64,000 nt of DNA from assembly GCA_036873755.1 (NCBI GenBank), contig JAVTVY010045443.1, positions 62,001 through 126,000 on the forward strand, read 5' to 3'. This DNA comes from Hanleya hanleyi. Taxonomy: Eukaryota; Mollusca; Polyplacophora; Lepidopleurida; Hanleyidae. Under the pieces are notes generated by a model, which made no database searches, was not told the origin of the DNA, and saw nothing but the letters and a program-made list of their open reading frames with translations. Shown here one piece after another: positions 23,901-38,900 of the stretch. Within the stretch, counting starts at the first letter, position 1. Each line of letters starts with the position of its first letter. The position numbers and the translations under genes were made by a program.

Positions 23901-26900
23901 TATATACATGTACAAGTAGATGGACGGACGGACGGACACCGGACATGGATGAATGCAGACACACAAACCAAAACCTAATCAAATGAGGGGGCTATCCCAC
24001 TGAAGCTTCCATCTAAGTGGGGTGAAATTCTGTCCAGTAGTTCTCAAGATATCTTGCAGACAAGGCCTGTATATACATGTACAAGTAGATGGACGGACGG
24101 ACAGACACCGGACACGGATGAATGCACGCACATACACCAAAACCTAATCAAATGAGGGGCTATCCCAGTGAAGCTTCTATCCAAGTTTGGTGAAATTCCA
24201 TCCAGTAGTTCTCCAGATATCTTGCAGACAAGCCCTGTATATACATGTACAAGTAGATGGACGGACGGACGGACGGACACCGAACACGGATGAACGCATG
24301 CACACACACCAAAACCTAATCAAATAAGGGGGCTATCCCAATGAAGCTTTCATCCAAGTTTGGTGAAATTCTGTCCAGTAGTTCTCCAGATATCTTGCAG
24401 ACAAGCCCTGTATATACATGTACAACTAGATGGACGGACGGACGGACACCGGACATGGATGAATGCAGACACACAAACCAAAACCTAATCAAATGAGGGG
24501 GCTATCCCACTGAAGCTTCCATCTAAGTGGGGTGAAATTCTGTCCAGTAGTTCTCAAGATATCTTGCAGACAAGGCCTGTATATACATGTACAAGTAGAT
24601 GGACGGACGGACAGACACCGGACACGGATGAATGCACGCACATACACCAAAACCTAATCAAATAAGGGGGCTATCCCAATGAAGCTTCCATCCAAGTTTG
24701 GTGAAATTCCATCCAGTTGTTCTCCAGATATCTTGCAGACAAGCCCTGTATATACATGTGCAAGTAGATGGACGGACGGACGGACACCGGACACGGATGA
24801 ATGCACGCACATACACCAAAACCTAATCAAATGAGGGGCTATCCCAATGAAGCTTCCATACAAGTTTGGTGAAATTCCATCCAGTAGTTCTCCAGATATC
24901 TTGCAGACAAGCCCTGTATATACATGTACAAGTAGATGGACGGACGGACGGAAACCGGACACGGATGAATGCACGCACATACACCAAAACCTAATCAAAT
25001 GAGGGGGCTATCCCAATGAAGCTTCCATCCAAGTTTGGTGAAATTCCATCCAGTAGTTCTCAAGATATCTTGCAGACAAGGCAAGGGGACGGACAGACAT
25101 CCATCCAGACAGACAGACATCCATCCATCCATCCAGACAGACAGACAGACAGACGGACAGACAGACAGACAGCACAAACACTAGATGTCTCCCCCCAACA
25201 TAGTTGGGGGAGACATAATTATATATTTTCTGAATGGGCATACTTGTGCCATTATTTCAGGAGACAAGTGAGCTATAGAAAATAAAAAGGAAAGACACGT
25301 TATCCTCCTCAAACCTCCTTCAACTTTTCTGGAAAACTCCATAAAATGTATGAAAGTGTGTCAATTTCAACCCACCACCCAGAGAAAACGTATGAAATGA
25401 TTTTATTTTAATGCATGTGGAATTGTTCCTCGTCCAATGGGCATTTTAAAAGATAGTGCCACAGCACTGTAGCTCATCTGGCTGTAACTGGAGAAAGTAG
25501 CTCTAAAGAACTGCAATAGATGAGTTTCTAACTTGTGTTGTCCCCCCTGAACACTAAATGATCCATGCAGTAATTTCCAAAGATTTCATGATAACAAAGT
25601 TTCATGGGAAATTCAAGATGCGGCCATATTGGATTTTTGAAATGGAGCAAAAAAGGTATCTTGCACAACTTGGTCATATTGGATATTCAAATTGGACTAA
25701 AGTACACATGTTGTACAACTAGACCCCAAGGGGAACCTGTGTACCAAATTTGAGAAAGATCCATGCAGTACTTCCTGAGAAATCACGATAACAATGTTTC
25801 ATGGGGAAATCAAAGATGGCCGCCTGGTGGCCATATTGGATTCTCGAATCGAAGCAGAAAAGGTATCTTGCACAACTAGACCTCAAGGGGAACCGATGTG
25901 CCAAATTTGAGAAAGATCCATGCAGCAGTTCCTGAGAAATCGCGACAACAATGTTTCATCGGGAAATCCAAGATGGCCATCTGGTAGCCATATATGTGTC
26001 AATAGACTTCTGGTCCTTGACTAGGTAAACATGAATTGCAGGCAAGTACCTAAAAGGTGCGTGGACCCCTCAGCCTGTTTATTTTTAGTCAAGTAGGATC
26101 AGGGCTGCATCTAGAGCCAATTTAGTTTCGGAAAACATATGAGCACCCAAAACTCAAATGAAACCAAAAACGAAAGTGTTTTTGTTGTTCAATTCTGGGA
26201 GCCTCCATATCGATCTGATTGCATAGCTGGGTATTGAATTTCATATTAATAAACCTCTGTTTTGTGATTGATCACAGGCTCTTTGCGCCGAAATGCACTC
26301 AAAAAAATTGGACTCTCAATAATGAATTACAAAAAGGAACTGGGAATTTGGGATCGGAACCTCCAAAAAATGCCTGGATACCGCATATAACAGACTTCGG
26401 TTTCACGTGAGTGGTGCTGGGATTACAGCATGCAAGAAAGTGTAGCTTTATCAGTGGCAATTTATGCATTGCACAAGTGTGATAACAAGTGAACAAACTG
26501 ATTGACACAGGCCCACCCGTATCATTATTTGCGGGGGGGGGGTGTTCAAAACTGGTTCAAAATTGCCCAGAGTCAGGCTAAAAATGGGCTCTCGTAATCA
26601 CTCGTTTTAAATAATTTCCAAGGTACAGTAACATCTTTGGTGACAAATATTGAAGCATTATGTTGTACCAGTTAAATGTGTGGACACAAATATGGTTCAT
26701 GCAAAAGTTTTAGGATAAATCATATGATGTAGAATAGAATGATTTAATACCAAAATTAAAGAAAAATGTTGTCCTTCATTCAATGAGAATCTTGAATGGA
26801 CCAGGCTTTCTTGTATCAGGGAACCTTCAAAATTCACAATGAAACATGCAACCAAGGGTTCCCGATGGGCATAGATAACAGTGCAAAAGCTAAGCCATCA

Positions 26901-29900
26901 ATAAATAATAATAAAAAAAATTAAAAATCATGAACTCATCACAGCCATCTGAAAATCTAATCATTTCTCAGTCAACATTCAGGAAGCTCTCACCAAAGTT
27001 TTGTCAGGCCCGACTTGATAGATCTGCATATATTTAGTGGACAAGAACATGTTGATGGGCATAGATAACAGTGCAAAAGCTGAGCCATCAATAAATAATA
27101 AAAAAAAAATTAAAAATCATGAAATCATCATAGCCATCTGAAAATCTAATCATTTCATCAGTCAACATTCAGGAAGCTCTCACCAAAGTTTGATCAGGCC
27201 CGACTTCATAGATCTGCAGATATTCAGCGGACAAGAACATGTTGACGGACGGACGGACGTACATGGCAACGACAAGACCCCACAGCCCTATGGGCTGAGG
27301 GGTAATAAGCATACCAAATTTGGAATTCATCGTGGACCCTTTTTCCGGCTATCTCGCTCACGTACGGACGTACAAGACAACGACAATACCCCATTGCCAA
27401 AATTGGCCGAGGGGTAAAAACTAACTCCAACGTAGAAATATAATCTTGCCTTGCTTATCAAGAAAATTATTTTGTGATATCCTTTGATTAAGATTTTTTG
27501 GTGTATCGCTGAAGTTTCGGTTCACAGTCTCAGGGGTAGATGGAGTCTTCTTATTTTTGAAAGATTCTTTGGCAAGATTGTGTTTCAATAGGGAAGATGC
27601 AGACCTGGTAGATTTTGAACCTATCATATAGGCATCGTGAGTTTGCAAGAGAAAGCAATTGCTAATTGGCAAACATTTTTCAGATGACAGGATTTCAAAT
27701 GAGATGGCGGGGCCTGAGAACCAAATAATTAACCTATTATGGCATATTGTACTCACTTTATTGTACTGAGAATATATGCAAGGTTTAATGTGAAGTAATT
27801 CTAGTACTTCGGAGATAAATACTTCAACTACTTCATACCGAATGAGTAATGAGGGTAAACTACGTGACGTTTAAATTGAAGAGTTTCTTCCATTTTTCTG
27901 ACAGAAATGCTTGAAACACTAACACAGAAGGTATGCGAGGATGAGCTTTCAGTATTCTGAGAGGAATCCTGCAAATTTGGTACTTGATTTATTCAGCATG
28001 AGTACCGAGTGTAGGCAGGGATTGAATACAAGACCTTTCAGTGAGTCTAACAGAAATATGGTGCTTACTTTATCAAATACAAATACTGAGGGCAGGCAAG
28101 GATTGAAGAGATTTCTGACAGAAATATGATTATTGATACAGTGAAACCTTGTAACACAGATCCCTGGGAACACCAGAATTACTTCAACACCGGAACCTGT
28201 CCCCCCTGGAACCTATCTAAACAATGTTAATTGACCCTGGAAATATCGACGCAGCATGCACCCAACCGACCGGCAAGCCCGCTATAGACGCACAGCGTGC
28301 TGATTATCTCATTCAAGCCCGCACATCGAGAGATCGGGGACAGTGCACGGGTCTAAAGCTAATCAGCTTACAAGCCTAAACTTGTTACAAGTACCAATCC
28401 ATCAGTCAGACAGGGTGTTTCATCTGTTGTTTTTGACATATGCATTCGGGGAGCAGGGGTTACAAATCTTGTCCGCTCTCGCTGGACAGGTTCTGGTTAT
28501 GGGTTATAAAGGCTCCAATTTTCAACTCTCGCAGTCGCGTACTTTCCTGTGTAGTTGGTTTTCATGGCTATTTTCATGTGTTTGTATACTGCATGGAATA
28601 TCTTTTCAGAGCAGATATGAGTCGAAATAGTATTTTCATGTCTTGTGAACTTGTGTCCATTTTATGGTATTCTGGGGGACCCCTGCTCCTCGAATGTATA
28701 CAATGTAAATATTTACCTCAGTGCTACTGCTGAAAATTCTGGGGGACCCCTGCTCCTCGAATGTATACAACGTAAATATTTACCTCAGTGCTACTGCTAA
28801 ACTTTCTCGCTCAAGTGCCATTTTATTCACACAGTGCTTCTTTTCATTACGTAAAAACATCATGTAAATATATATAAACGTAGTAAAACTGTAACATAAA
28901 CGATGTGAATTGAATATTAAGGCCCATCTATTTATTTGTCAGTATCAAATAAAACAGTATTATTGTGACACAATCAATGTTTTGCTTCCTTCCATCAGTG
29001 TTGTTGTTGGGTCGGTTCCTGCTCTCACACCCGCTGCCATCGTGGCCCTGAGAAAACCAACAAACTATCAAAACTCACATTTCGCTCGGTTCAGGGTCAG
29101 TCGGTACATCCAGGTTTCACTGTACTTTAGTTTTAGTACTGAGGGTAGGCAAGGATTGAAGAGAAGAGCTTCGGTATTTCTGACAGAAATATGGTAGTTA
29201 CTTTATTCAGTACAAGTACTGAGGGTAGGCAAGGATTGAACACAAGAACTTTCAGTATTTCTGACAAATATGGTAGTTACTTTATTCAGTACAAGTACTG
29301 AGGGTAGGCAAGAATTGAAGAGAAGAACTTTCAGTATTTCTGACAGAAATATGGCAATTACTTTATTCAGTACAAGTACTGAGGGTAGGCAAGGATTGAA
29401 CACAAGAACTTTGTTTTCTGACAGAAATATTGTATTACTTTGTTCAGTATGAGTATTGAGAGGGTAGGCAAGAATTGGAGAGAAGAACTTTCAGTTTTCT
29501 GACAGAAATATTGTAATTACTTTATTCAGTACAAGTACTGAGGGTAGGCAAGGATTGAACACAAGAACTTTCAGTTTTCTGACAGAAATATTGTATTACT
29601 TTGTTCAGTACGAGTATTGAGGGGGTAGGCAAGGATTGAAGAGAAGAACTTTCAGTATTTCTGACAGAAATATGGTAGTTACTTTATTCAGTACAAGTAC
29701 TGAGGGTAGGCAAGGATTGAACACAAGAACTTTCAGTTTTCTGACAGAAATTGTATTACTTTGTTCAGTACGAGTATTGAGGGGGTAGGCAAGAATTGAA
29801 GAGAAGAACTTTCAGTTTTCTGACAGAAATATTGTAATTACTTTATTCAGTACAAGTACTGAGGGTAGGCAAGGACTGAACACAAGAACTTTGTTTTCTG

Positions 29901-32900
29901 ACAGAAATATTGTATTACTTTGTTCAGTACGAGTATTGAGGGGGTAGGCAAGGATTGAAGAGAAGAACTTTCAGGATTTCTGACAGAAATATGGTACTTT
30001 CTTTGTTAAGTATGAGTATTGAGGGGGTAGGCAAGGATTGAAGAGAAGAACTTTCAGTATGTCTGACAGAAATATGGTACTTACTTTATTAAGTACGAGT
30101 ACTGTGGGTAAGTTAGGATTGAAATGAAGAGCTTTCAGTACTTCATGATCTAGCTTATCTCTGCCCCACTGGTGAGAGGCGTCCACGACGACTGCAACTA
30201 GAAAATATAATCTTATCCATTCAGTATGTTCAAAGAACTGTTATATAGGACTGTCATATTGCTCACAAAACATCTATTTATCTTAAAATACACCAAACAA
30301 TTATCAAATGCATTTAAAAATGCCAATACCAGTTGGTTGGAAGGTAGCTTTTTAACAAATAATCATAGAACTATATGATGTGAAAAGATATATCGTTGAA
30401 TCGCGGCTGATATCATATGCACTCAGGCGGTCGCCATATTTGTTTACCCGGATGACAGATGACGTCGGGTCAACTCCGGCACAATCCGTGAGACCCTGGC
30501 AGTGCTAAATGGAGAGGCACGAGCTTGCAGTAGTGTGCGAGTATGATTTAACGTCGCTTTCAACTATATTTCAGTCATATCACGACATTTTTGGGCCCTA
30601 TTCTTTTTCACACCCGGGAACCCCACGGGTAGGGCCCTATTCCTTTCTCACCATGACCTGGGGTGTGCACGATGACCACATCCCAGGTCAACCCAGGGAG
30701 CCCCACGGGGTGCAGTATTGTGTGTAGCCGTGGTCGTTTGTGTTCTAATCCAACAGATGACCACTCTTTTCTTTCTCTTTCAAAAATCAATTTACAGTGA
30801 AACCTATGTATACCGACCATGCATGGGACCAGAACATGGTGTCAGTTTTGACAGGGTTCTGGTTAATCAAGTTTCAAAATACATTTCAAGTATTGGGACC
30901 ATGGATAATGTCGGTATTCAGAGGTTGGTCGGTTTACCCAGGAGTTGGTATTCACAGGTTTCATTGTATTAGCAGTACAGTAAATGCTCTAATAAATCAA
31001 TGCTTTAATAATAATTCAATGCTCTAATAATTCAATGCTCTAATAATTCAATTCTCTAATAATTCAATCTCTCTATTACATGTAACATTCAATCACCTCA
31101 ACATTGTCTCAAAATATGATCAGCCACTCAGATAATTTTTCATATGTTGGCGAATCTCCACAGATAAGGCTGAATAAAATTGATTTCCAGCATCATAAGG
31201 ATTTTTTTTTTTTTTTTTTTAAACCCCTACTTGTTCAAGAACATAGCAAGAAATTTATTTCACCAGAAAAGGTATCTTGCACAACTAGACCCCAAGGGGA
31301 ACCTGTGTACCAAATTTGAGAAAGATCCATGCAGTAGTTCCTGAGAAATCGTAATAACAAGGTTTCATGGGGAAATCCAAGATGGCCGCCTTGTGGCCAT
31401 ATTGGATTTTCGAATCGGACCAGAAAAGGTATCTTGCACAACTAGACCCCAAGGGGAACCTGTGTACCAAATTTGAGAAAGATCCATGCAGTAGTTCCTG
31501 ACAAATCGCGATAACAAGAATTGTTTACGGACGGACGACGGACCACGGACGAAAAGCAATTTGAACAGCCCACCATCTGCAGGTGATGGTGGGCTAAAAA
31601 CTTATTGTTCAAGAACATAGCTGGAAATTTATTTTATTCAGCCAAAAGTCCTGTTTTTGTATGCGGTGGGAAAATGAACATCCTTTGATTGAATTATCAG
31701 TGAGTTTACCTTACATGAATGAAGAACAATTGTGTTTACCCAGATCTGCATTCTGGAAACTCTCATGAGGGTCGTTCACCAAAGATTTCTCCAAATTATG
31801 CCTGAAAAAAAGTAGATCCATGAACAGTACAGGGCAGAAATATCTTCACCTTGAATGCGACGGGAGAAAAAGCAAAATCTGAGCGAATTCTTGTGGTAAC
31901 GAAAGGGTTTTGATGGTGACTGAGGATAAACACTCTTGTAACTACTCATATAATATGTGCAGGCTTTGACATTTACCGAATACATGAGAGCATGCTCCTT
32001 GGTTGTATCAGAAAATGCATGAGGGTTTTTCATGGCAATGGTTTTCTTTAACGTGACTTCACATGCAGTTTCTGGTCGACATGTCAGCTTTTAGCACAGC
32101 ATTATTTTAACCGGTATTTGCAAGCGAGGGAATCGCATTCAAGGTTAGGTTATTTCCGTCCTGTGCTGTATTCTGAAGAAATGTGAATGAGGTCAGGGCT
32201 AGATTTGACCGCATGCAAATTGCAAAAAGCAGGCCAAATTTGCGGTATTGCAGGGCATGTGAAAATTTGCCTGTAAAAATGAAAAATAAAAATAAAATAA
32301 ATTGCATGTCATAGTTTTGTGGCAGATATTTTTATATACAGCACAAATTCTGGTGATCATATTTGCGGACAGAATTTTCCGAAAGGTAGAAAAAAATTTT
32401 CTCTCATCAAAATGGTGATCAAGTTATTGCACCTCGAAATAAAGATAGATGATGGAAGCAAATATATTCAGGGTAGACTATTTCCACATTACTTAGAGAA
32501 AGTTTTTCTCCCTTTACTGTCATTACGCATCAATGTACCGTTGTTCTGAGAAATCCTTTTTCCGCAATGAACTGACAAATATGACCGTCAAAATAACGAA
32601 ATTAATCTTGTGATTACGGTAATTTCCCTCATTATTCGTGATGCAGTGATGAAACTCACCACTCCAAAAATTGGCTACATTCGAATTATTTGTCAGCTAA
32701 TTCCAGAAAAACGCAAGCAAGGTTTATATGTTGCGAGCTTTAGCTTACTTAACGAGTGTCGTAACTTTCGGTTTAAATTGCCTCAAGTGTAAGATTCTGT
32801 TTATCACATAACTATTAATAATCAAATATAAATGCAATAATTCAAAAGATTTTATCATCAAATCTATCTCAAAAATTATTTTATTTGTTTCCTGCTCGGC

Positions 32901-35900
32901 GAAAAAAACCCAGCCATGTCACAGGTACACCACATCTTTAAAAGTTGCTGTATACGCTAAGCCAATATACTTTCAAAACTCAACACAGTTTCAGCACCTC
33001 CCTTTTAAGGCTGCTCAATTCCACAGCATTTCAAAATATCGTAGACCTTTTCACAACAGAATGCCGTAAGTGTAACTTGTTAATTAGCTGTTCTTAGCTG
33101 TTCTTGCTAATTTTTAATAAATAATCCATTTGAAGTCTCTAAGATCCAGATCTATATTGCAAGGAATAAGCAAACCTCGGGGAGACTCCATGCCGATATT
33201 GCAAAAAGAATGAACAAACGTTTAATTATGAGATCTGATATAGTATATGGTACACAATATGGCGGGCTGACTAGATGACAATGACAGACCACGTGAGTAC
33301 TATACAAAATATGAAGCTCAAAGCAGTCAAAATACTGTATTGTCGATCATTGCTGCTTGTATGGCTATTAACAATAATTACAGTTTGCAGGGCGATGCAT
33401 GTGTGTGGACAAAATGATTGTCTTGCAGATATCCATGTTGTTGTTGCACTTGTAAACATAGTACTTTGTAGTAAAACTTCATCAATGGGAAAAATAGTTC
33501 AATGACGTCACGACCGAGTAATTTATTTTCTCACGTTATATGTATTATCCAATCAGCGTGTTTGAAAGTGTTATGCACCTGGGTACAATAATTACGTCAT
33601 GACCATATGCCCCTAATAACACCGCAGTCATGTGATAAATATTAATATTTCACTTTAAGAATATATGAAGGCTAAGAAAAAGAGGAACTACAACAGGTGA
33701 GTCTTACCTGTGTCTTTTCTCATATCCAATTATTCCAGGAGTATCCAAGAAAACCTGAAATCAAAAAAAGAATTCTACTCATTTTGCCATAGAATTTCTG
33801 TCAACTCAAATCCCATGGAACAAGCCAAAGGGGATATCGCTGTGCTGCATTCACACAGTTTCTCGTATTTTCCTTCAAACAAATCCCTTTCAGGCGAGAA
33901 CATTTTTTCACGAAGGAAGAAAAATGTGAAGAAAGTCATGAAGTAAACCTTTGTTCTTTAGTTTACAAACAGAATTAATGTTCATAAAGGGCCCCTCTCC
34001 CAGTTAAATTAGTAAATGCATGGTTTTTATTCACAACAGTTTAACTGAATGTAGAGCTGTTTCATACATGTATCAAACAGGGGAGTCCAACCTAACAATA
34101 TTAGTTGGTTAACTGGATTCAGTTTTGGGGGACTGAAATTGACCTTTGACCTATTGACCACGAACTGAATAGGGTTCCTCTTTGCCTCACAAGTAAGGTA
34201 TACCCAAAGTTTGATACCAATCCATACTTTGGAACTGGAGATATCACATGGACAACGAATGTTAATGGACGGATAGATAGACACACACACCATCACATTA
34301 TATGACCTCATCTTCGATGGGCATATAAAAATGTAACTTTTAATGATTTCTTGATTTTGAAGTCACAGAAACCTTGACCTTGACCTAAATTTTGGTACAC
34401 AACACATCGTCTCCCATTAATGTATCTACGAACACCAAAAATCGTGATTTTCCATGATTTTGGGGCCACAGTGACGTTGACCTTGACATACATTTTGGTA
34501 TGTGAAACATTGTGTCACTCTAATACTGACACACAAAAAAAAGTTATTTTTAATGATTTTCTTATTTTGGGGCCAAAGTGACCTTTGACCTTGACCAAAT
34601 TTTTTATATGCGACATCTTTTCTCCCCATTAAATCCAAGCACAAAAAATTAGCAATTTTCAATAATTTCCTGATTTTTAGGCCACTTTGACTGACCTACA
34701 TTTGGTATGTGATACTTCGTCCTCCCCTAGGGTATCCACTCACCAAAAATAAGAATTGTAGATAGAAAACTGTCAATGATCAATGATTTCCTATTTTTAG
34801 GCCACAGTGACCTTTGACCTCTGACCTCGACCTCAATTGTAGTATGCGACACAGCCACGTAGTGTATCCACTCACAAAAAGATGTAACTGTGGATAGAAA
34901 TGGTCACAGATGTAGACCAGACATGAACGGTTCAGTGATTTCCTGTTTTATGCCATTGACCTTTGACCTCTGACCTCCATTTTGGTATGCGACACATCAT
35001 CTCCATGTAGGGTATCCATTCACCAAAATTGGAATTGTTGATAGAAAACTGTCCCAGATATAGACTAGACACGGGAGACGGACGGACACCCCCATCGCAT
35101 AATACGTCCGCCTGTTTGGCAGGCGTAGACAAACACAAAAGGATGCGGTTTTCAAGGGCATCGCATCGTGGGGGGTGGGGGGGCAGGGGGGGGGGGCATT
35201 GGCTGAAAAATGACCTCCTTTCAGCCCGCAACCATATGTTATTTTCCTATGTTGGACAGCACAATAAAAATACTTTCTGTACTTTTCTGTACGAAACGCA
35301 TATTTTCAGCTTGACTAATGGAACAGCCTGAAGGGTGTGCAGGAGTGACTTGCACTCACTGATTCCAATTGTCAGATGCAACATGGCACTTTATGAAGAG
35401 TGGAAATATCCCCATTTCTGGCTAATACCCTGCTATTAATTATATTGGTAAATGCTCTAATTATTCAATCACAGGAAGTGAAATTTCCCACCGCAAACTC
35501 TGGGGGTGATCAAATTTATTAGAACAGAAAGTTCACAAAATGTTTCATAATCATACAGATAATCCAATATTTCTTTCTTATTTTAATGATTTTAGAGGAT
35601 GCTCAAATTTATTAGAATGAGTGATTAATTTTGTCCACGAAATTGGGGGTGATTGTATTTGAATAGGGTGATTGAATTATTAGAGGGTTTACTATATCCG
35701 TCAATCTCGAAACCAGAGCTCTTCGATCCTGTCCTTCCTACTAGGCTCTGGGACTGGGGTCATTGACTAGCACACTAAACCCTAGAATTCAGACCATAAC
35801 GAGAGTCTCTGTGGAGATAATGCAGATGTCTCAACCTCATGGATGTTACGAGCGCGTCTGCGAGATGACATACTCTTTATGCATTTTTACGAAATATTTT

Positions 35901-38900
35901 CTATTCTGACGTCATGACGTTACGACACTGGCCATGCAAATGACTCATGACTGATGTTTCGTAAGGAATAGGATATGACACGTAAAAGAATTTTTCAATG
36001 TATTATGGGACACACTTTCAGCAACCGTGGTCCCAGGGGTTCGTTGAAGCAGCCATTTTTCAGCGGAAAGCAACCCCTGTTGGCGAGGTTGCAATATCCA
36101 TTATATCAAAATACAAGAATATTAAAGTTTTTACCATCATATTCATTAAAGTACAAACTACAAAATATTATGCTCAAAATATAATTCTCAAACTGCAACT
36201 GCTTAATTCAATTGTAATCAAAAAGCGATTTGATTTTTCAATACCGTTTAAATACTCAAACTTACAATTTGTGTTTCGGCTTCTGTAAAAACTCCCAATG
36301 TTCTCTTTCTGGTCGTGTGAACTTTACTTGACACTGAGGACACCTGTAAAAGGGAGGCGGACAAGAAACAAATCATCAATTTCAGTTGCCAAAAAAGGCC
36401 TTCCGTTCACACTGGACTGGCCACAGCTTTAATATTTTGCATTCCCAACATTACATTTACGTACGTATTTCATTTAATTTCTTTGACACAACAGCTGCCA
36501 AAGATATTGATTCCTGACTTTTAAGAGGCTAGAATGGTGGTTTCAATCAAGGCAAATATTGCCAATGTAGAGCCAACAGTAAGTTCCCTAAGTATTCGTG
36601 ACCGGAAGTGAATATCGCAGTCGTGAGAAACTGACCACTTCCGAATAGTTTGTGCAGGTCAGTTCAGAAAAACGGACGTTTTCGTAAATTAGAGTCCCCA
36701 TGTTAAATGCTCATACCGTTCGACATTGAAAGGTCACAATACGTCGACTGTGATGTTTCTTTAATTTTGTGATATTTACCCCAGACAGCACTCTAAATGA
36801 TATAAAATCGACAACCATGAGACATTCACTATACTTTTGTGCGTAGAATGAAGCCTAATATACTCTGTCCAAGTTCAGTGTTACAAACACGTGTGGTCGA
36901 CGGGAAACCCGGAAGCAAAACCCGGGAAATGTTTGTCGTGCATTTAGGTTTTTCAGGCAATATTTCGCAATTTATCAAAGGATAAATAAAGTACTGGTTG
37001 AGGTAGAAGGAGATCTACATGTAGCACATTTCCCCTTATATTCATTGTTTAAATCGTGGAGCTAGAAATGATTTAAATCCACTGCGAAGTATAAATCATA
37101 TAGAAAAATCAGGTTTCCCCGTCTATTCTCAGTCATGCTTTAATCGGACATCCGGCCAATTTATTCTGGAATATTTCCTTTCCTTCCATGATAATTCTCT
37201 GAATAATATCCTCGTTTCTATTTTATCCAGGGGTGATTGAAGAGAATTAATCTGTACTTTTGTTTTTTATTTTCAGACTTCCAATCATCAGCCCGTGTTG
37301 ACGACCGCGATCAAAGACCGGCGACTAGACGGATACATCAACCAAAAATTAAAACTTGTGACCGCGAGTTGGGATCACCGGTAAATAAATATATAAATGA
37401 ATTTCTTAACTAAGTAAACAGATATATTACTATATTTTCAGTCTGAAGAGAAAACTGATGACGACAAAGAAACGGGCCACAGCAGGTAATCTGACGACCA
37501 ACAGAGACGTCACAATTTTGAAGAGATTGAAATTTCCTCGAATTTTTCAGGTTTCATTAAAAACCCTGTCAGTGTACCCTGTTTACCACAAACACTCCTT
37601 TGGTCCTTTGTGAGAATTCCTGTTCCTCCGACGGCCCTCAGTCCGTTCTGGTGCACCATTCGGCATCATACATTACATACCTCATACATCTACATGCCAA
37701 ATACAAATAGGATACATGATTTCTCTAGATTAGCATACGGTGTGAAAGTGTTCATATCTGTATTATTTCATCAATATACTTCACATTAAAGTTATGTCAT
37801 TTACACAATTGGGAATGAGTGAGTGAGTAGGATTTAACGTCGTTTTCAACATTTTTTCAGTCATATCACGACGGTGCCTACATGTGCCAGAACACGAGAG
37901 TGTCCACAGTTCCTATTATGCTGGACACTGATCAGCCCAGCCAGTACAGCACCCGGTCACCCATCCATAAATTGGGAATGAAAGCAGATGGAGCAATTGA
38001 ATGGCTTTCCGTCAATGAACATAAATACAAAGTATTCATAAGTTGCTAGTGGTCATCCGATCTGCTCTATTCGTTTCTCATTGGCTCTCAGTTGAATACT
38101 ACATGTCAACTCACAGTAACTACAGTAGGTTATACTTATAGACATACATTTCATGAAGTTTATTCTAATACATGTATACGCATTGTGTGGAGATGTGTCA
38201 GTCCGAGACTGGTAAAAAAATCAAACGGACTGGTGTGAGTGACTGAACAGCAAGTCCGTCCGACTGGTAACAAAAAAGCTCTCAGTTTATTGTGTAAACT
38301 ATTTCTCTGGATATCTCCGCACAATTTGTAAAGAATGAAAAACGAAATGTCTGTTTTCGGTTACCCGACATGTCTAAATAAGTCGTGCGAGTCCAAAAAA
38401 AAATTCCAGCAAATTCCAACGAAATCACGGCCGCGTTTTACGACAACAACAACAACAACCGTAAAGCGGTGCGAACACTGTCAGCATACCGTAAAGTGTG
38501 ACTGTAATGCAGCATGGCAATGCGGGTTGGCGATCTTTTCAGAAAATAAAGCTCCCAATTCCAGGTCGGGAATCGAGAAATCAGCAACATGATTACGCTT
38601 CAGTCGACTTTATCATGTTTATCAGGACAATTTTAAACATATTCTCCATCAACTTCGAAAGAAATCTACTGATTTTTTTGGCTTGAAATGGCGTTTGTTG
38701 AAGCAGTGTTTTTCGAGACGACGCGTGCAGTCAAAGTCGCCATCAAAGTCTAGCCGACGGGGTTTGTCATCTCTGATTATCTTCACACGCGCTCAAGAAA
38801 TTCAAGAAATGCACAATTATTAATTTCTTATTTAGTAGCAACCATCACAGAGTACAAAATATTCATGATGACAAATGTTCCCACATCTTTTATTTAATAT

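Noticed and set aside
23212..24998. Repeated minus-strand frames with [24 protein letters not shown] peptides
   Set aside because: Shadows of the 170-bp satellite.
23225..25090. CRISPR-like regular repeats
   Set aside because: Contiguous ~170-bp tandem units without unique spacers, in an animal intron; this is a satellite.
27421..27756. Minus-strand frame of ~111 codons with an acceptor-like start in ERAL1 intron 7
   Set aside because: Exons 7 and 8 join in phase through the NKAD motif without it, and it resembles no known domain. It is kept only as a possible cryptic exon.
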